Origin: Planctomycetia bacterium
Lineage (GTDB): Bacteria; Planctomycetota; PLA2; JAEUHO01
Assembly (NCBI GenBank): GCA_030618975.1
Contig: JAUXCH010000048.1
Location: 1-13,634, forward strand
Direction of reading: 5' to 3'
DNA: 13,634 nucleotides
Shown piece after piece: positions 12,159 to 13,634 of the stretch. The translations under genes and the position numbers were made by a program. The first letter of the stretch is position 1. Each line of letters begins with the position of its first letter. Under the pieces are notes generated by a model. It did no database searches. It had not been told where the DNA came from and saw only the letters and a program-made list of their open reading frames with translations.

Positions 12159-13493
12159 ATGCGGCTCCTCGCCTGGCTCGTGACGGCTCCCTTCGTCGTG
12201 CTCGGCGTCGGCTTCGTCTTCCACACCGACTTCGAGCCCACGGTCCTCGGCAAGTGGTCGACGGGGTACGCGGTCTTCCTCCTCGTCTGGTGGCTGCTCG
12301 TCACGCCGGCCGTGTTCTTCCTCGCACGGTTCCTGCTCTCCACGCAGGAGATCGAGCTGGCGTCGGGCCGCGTGCTGCGCCTGAGGTCAGCGCCCAAGAT
12401 CCTGGTCGCCCTCCTGCTGGGCTGGGGCGTGGTGCAGGTCGTCGAGTACCGCGTGGACAAGGCGCTCGGCCGCGGCGTCGCGACGCCGCAGCGAACCGAC
12501 TTCTTCCACCCGTACCTCCAGAACATGCCGAAGGTCGGGAGCGCGCGTCTCGGCACGAACCGGTGGGGCTTTCGTGGCGCGGACATGGCGGCGGAGAAGG
12601 CCGAGGGGGCCTGCCGCATCTTCGCCCTCGGTGGGTCCACCGTGTTCTCGGGCCCGCTCTCCTTGCCGGAGACCTGGCCCGAAGTCCTTGCCGCGAGGCT
12701 CCGCGGGCGCTACCCCGGTCTCACGATCGAGATGCAGAACGCCGCCGCGGAGTGGCACACGTCCCAGCACTCGTTGTTCAAGCTCCTCACCCTCGTGCTG
12801 GACCTCGATCCCGACCTCGTCCTCGTCTACCACGGCATCAACGACCTGGGGCGGAGCCTCGTTCCCGACCTGTTCGCCGTCGGTGCGTATCGGAGCGACT
12901 ACGGCCACTACCACGGTCCCGTGGCGCGCCTCGCCCGTCCGGGAGAGCTCGACTGGCCCTTCGTGCGCATTCGTCTCGGCTACTGCTTCTCCGACTTCCT
13001 CTACCACCGCGTGCGGATCGCGGGACCGGCCGGCGACGGCGTCCACGGACTCGGGATGGCGTTCTTCCCCCGGGCCGAACCGGTGCCCGTCGAGTCCTGG
13101 CCGAGCCTGGAGGCGTTCGAGCGCAACCTCTCCGACATCGTCTCGATCTGCCGGGCGCGGGGCATCGACGTGATCCTGGCCTCCCAGCCCGCTCTCTACC
13201 GCGAGGACCTCACGGAGGCGGAGCGGGAGCTCCTCTGGACGCCGATCTCCCACCAGCAGGACGGCCGCTATCCGGATCTCGCGTCGATGATCGACGGCAT
13301 GGAGCGCTTCAACGCGACCAGCCGGCGCGTGGCCGAGGAGACGGGCGCGGGGTTCGCCGCCCTGGCGACGCGCGACCCGAAGACCACCGAGTACCTCTGG
13401 GACGACGTCCACTACACGGCGCAGGCCTGCGCCCTCATCGCGGAGCTCTTCGACGAGCACGTCGCAAACGCCGGTCTCCTCGACGACCGCTAG
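12159..13493 (+). CDS. Membrane-anchored SGNH/GDSL-family hydrolase
   Basis: This encodes 444 residues from the ATG at 12159. Three hydrophobic helices lie near residues 5-21, 37-60 and 79-97, followed by a soluble domain. The catalytic blocks are ordered as in SGNH hydrolases: FALGGSTVFSG with likely nucleophile S160, a block II Asn in QNAAAEWH (N194), YHGINDLG with G226, N228 and D229, and WDDVHYTAQ with D415 and H418. In block I the usual GDS is GGS-T, as in other membrane-linked members of the family. These enzymes are esterases or acyl-transfer enzymes; an O-acyl group on an envelope or extracellular glycan is a reasonable target, but no glycan genes are present to support it. The stop codon overlaps that of the convergent gene at the right edge. 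Confidence 0.9.
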   Translation: MRLLAWLVTAPFVVLGVGFVFHTDFEPTVLGKWSTGYAVFLLVWWLLVTPAVFFLARFLLSTQEIELASGRVLRLRSAPKILVALLLGWGVVQVVEYRVDKALGRGVATPQRTDFFHPYLQNMPKVGSARLGTNRWGFRGADMAAEKAEGACRIFALGGSTVFSGPLSLPETWPEVLAARLRGRYPGLTIEMQNAAAEWHTSQHSLFKLLTLVLDLDPDLVLVYHGINDLGRSLVPDLFAVGAYRSDYGHYHGPVARLARPGELDWPFVRIRLGYCFSDFLYHRVRIAGPAGDGVHGLGMAFFPRAEPVPVESWPSLEAFERNLSDIVSICRARGIDVILASQPALYREDLTEAERELLWTPISHQQDGRYPDLASMIDGMERFNATSRRVAEETGAGFAALATRDPKTTEYLWDDVHYTAQACALIAELFDEHVANAGLLDDR

Positions 13494-13634
13494 CCTCGGA
13501 CGACGGGGAGGACGTGCAGCGCACCGGCGAGGCCGGACAGCTCCTCGTCGTCGGTGTCCTCTTCCGCCGTCTCGTCGTGGTTTTCGTCGTTTTTGTCTCC
13601 CTCCGCCAGGCCCCCCCCCTCCAAGGTGCCCACC
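13490..13634 (-). CDS. C-terminal end of a gene running off the right edge
   Basis: The minus-strand frame is open from the window edge to a TAG at 13490-13492, giving 47 residues without a start inside the window. The tail is strongly acidic (EGDKNDENHDETAEEDTDDEE) when read as EGDKNDENHDE then TAEEDTDDEE. It closes with LSGLAGALHVLPVVRG. It also contains a nine-base G run. The stop shares bases with the SGNH stop in the sequence CTAG, which is compatible with two convergent genes. No family can be named from this fragment, and a non-coding reading cannot be excluded. Confidence 0.5.
   Translation of the reverse strand, partial: VGTLEGGGLAEGDKNDENHDETAEEDTDDEELSGLAGALHVLPVVRG

Noticed and set aside
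11681..12640. Extension of the HAD open frame upstream to give a 556-residue protein
   Set aside because: The extension is antisense to the STAS and SGNH genes and has no domain; motif I begins only a few residues after the internal ATG at 11680.

Overview
The window is one continuous high-GC bacterial segment with tightly packed genes on both strands. I see no rRNA, tRNA, CRISPR array, transposase or phage gene. The gene mix (nine-module carboxypeptidase-regulatory-like surface protein, DUF1573 lipoprotein, stand-alone PASTA protein, small STAS proteins, several lipoproteins, an SGNH hydrolase with N-terminal membrane helices) points to a diderm environmental bacterium. Planctomycetota or a similar lineage seems most likely to me, but this is inference from gene content and GC, not a placement.

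Layout, left to right. 1-190 has no convincing gene, but its first 37 bases duplicate the 3' coding end of the large gene at 1287-4130. 191-1071 (minus) is a two-gene overlapping cassette of unknown function in visibly lower-GC DNA, with an AT-rich possible promoter at about 1150-1178. 1287-4888 (minus) is a two-gene unit: a DUF1573 lipoprotein followed by a 947-residue membrane-anchored protein of about nine carboxypeptidase-regulatory-like beta-sandwich modules. 4973-5740 (plus) is fabL, an enoyl-ACP reductase of the Bacillus subtilis FabL type. It ends at a strong hairpin shared with the convergent gene at 5802-7502, a secreted protein with four PASTA domains made by an internal 636-bp-period duplication and a C-terminal fibronectin-like domain. 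Upstream of that on the same strand is a SprT-like zinc protein (7571-8107).

From 8211 on the plus strand come a small lipoprotein, a STAS-domain protein, folB, folK and another lipoprotein. The last three are joined by GTGA stop/start overlaps, so FolB and FolK, consecutive steps of tetrahydrofolate synthesis, are probably translated together with the lipoprotein. A HAD hydrolase (10970-11680, minus) converges on that operon. Divergent from it is a second STAS protein, followed 13 bases later by a membrane-anchored SGNH hydrolase (12159-13493). The right edge holds the acidic C-terminus of a minus-strand gene whose stop codon overlaps that of the SGNH gene.

Most of the window is ordinary housekeeping and envelope biology. 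I did not find a clear new defence or mobile system. The items most worth checking are the 37-bp duplication at the left edge (possible assembly artefact), the unknown two-gene cassette, the duplicated kinase-free PASTA protein, and catalytic or regulatory residue changes in the two STAS proteins, FolK and the HAD protein.
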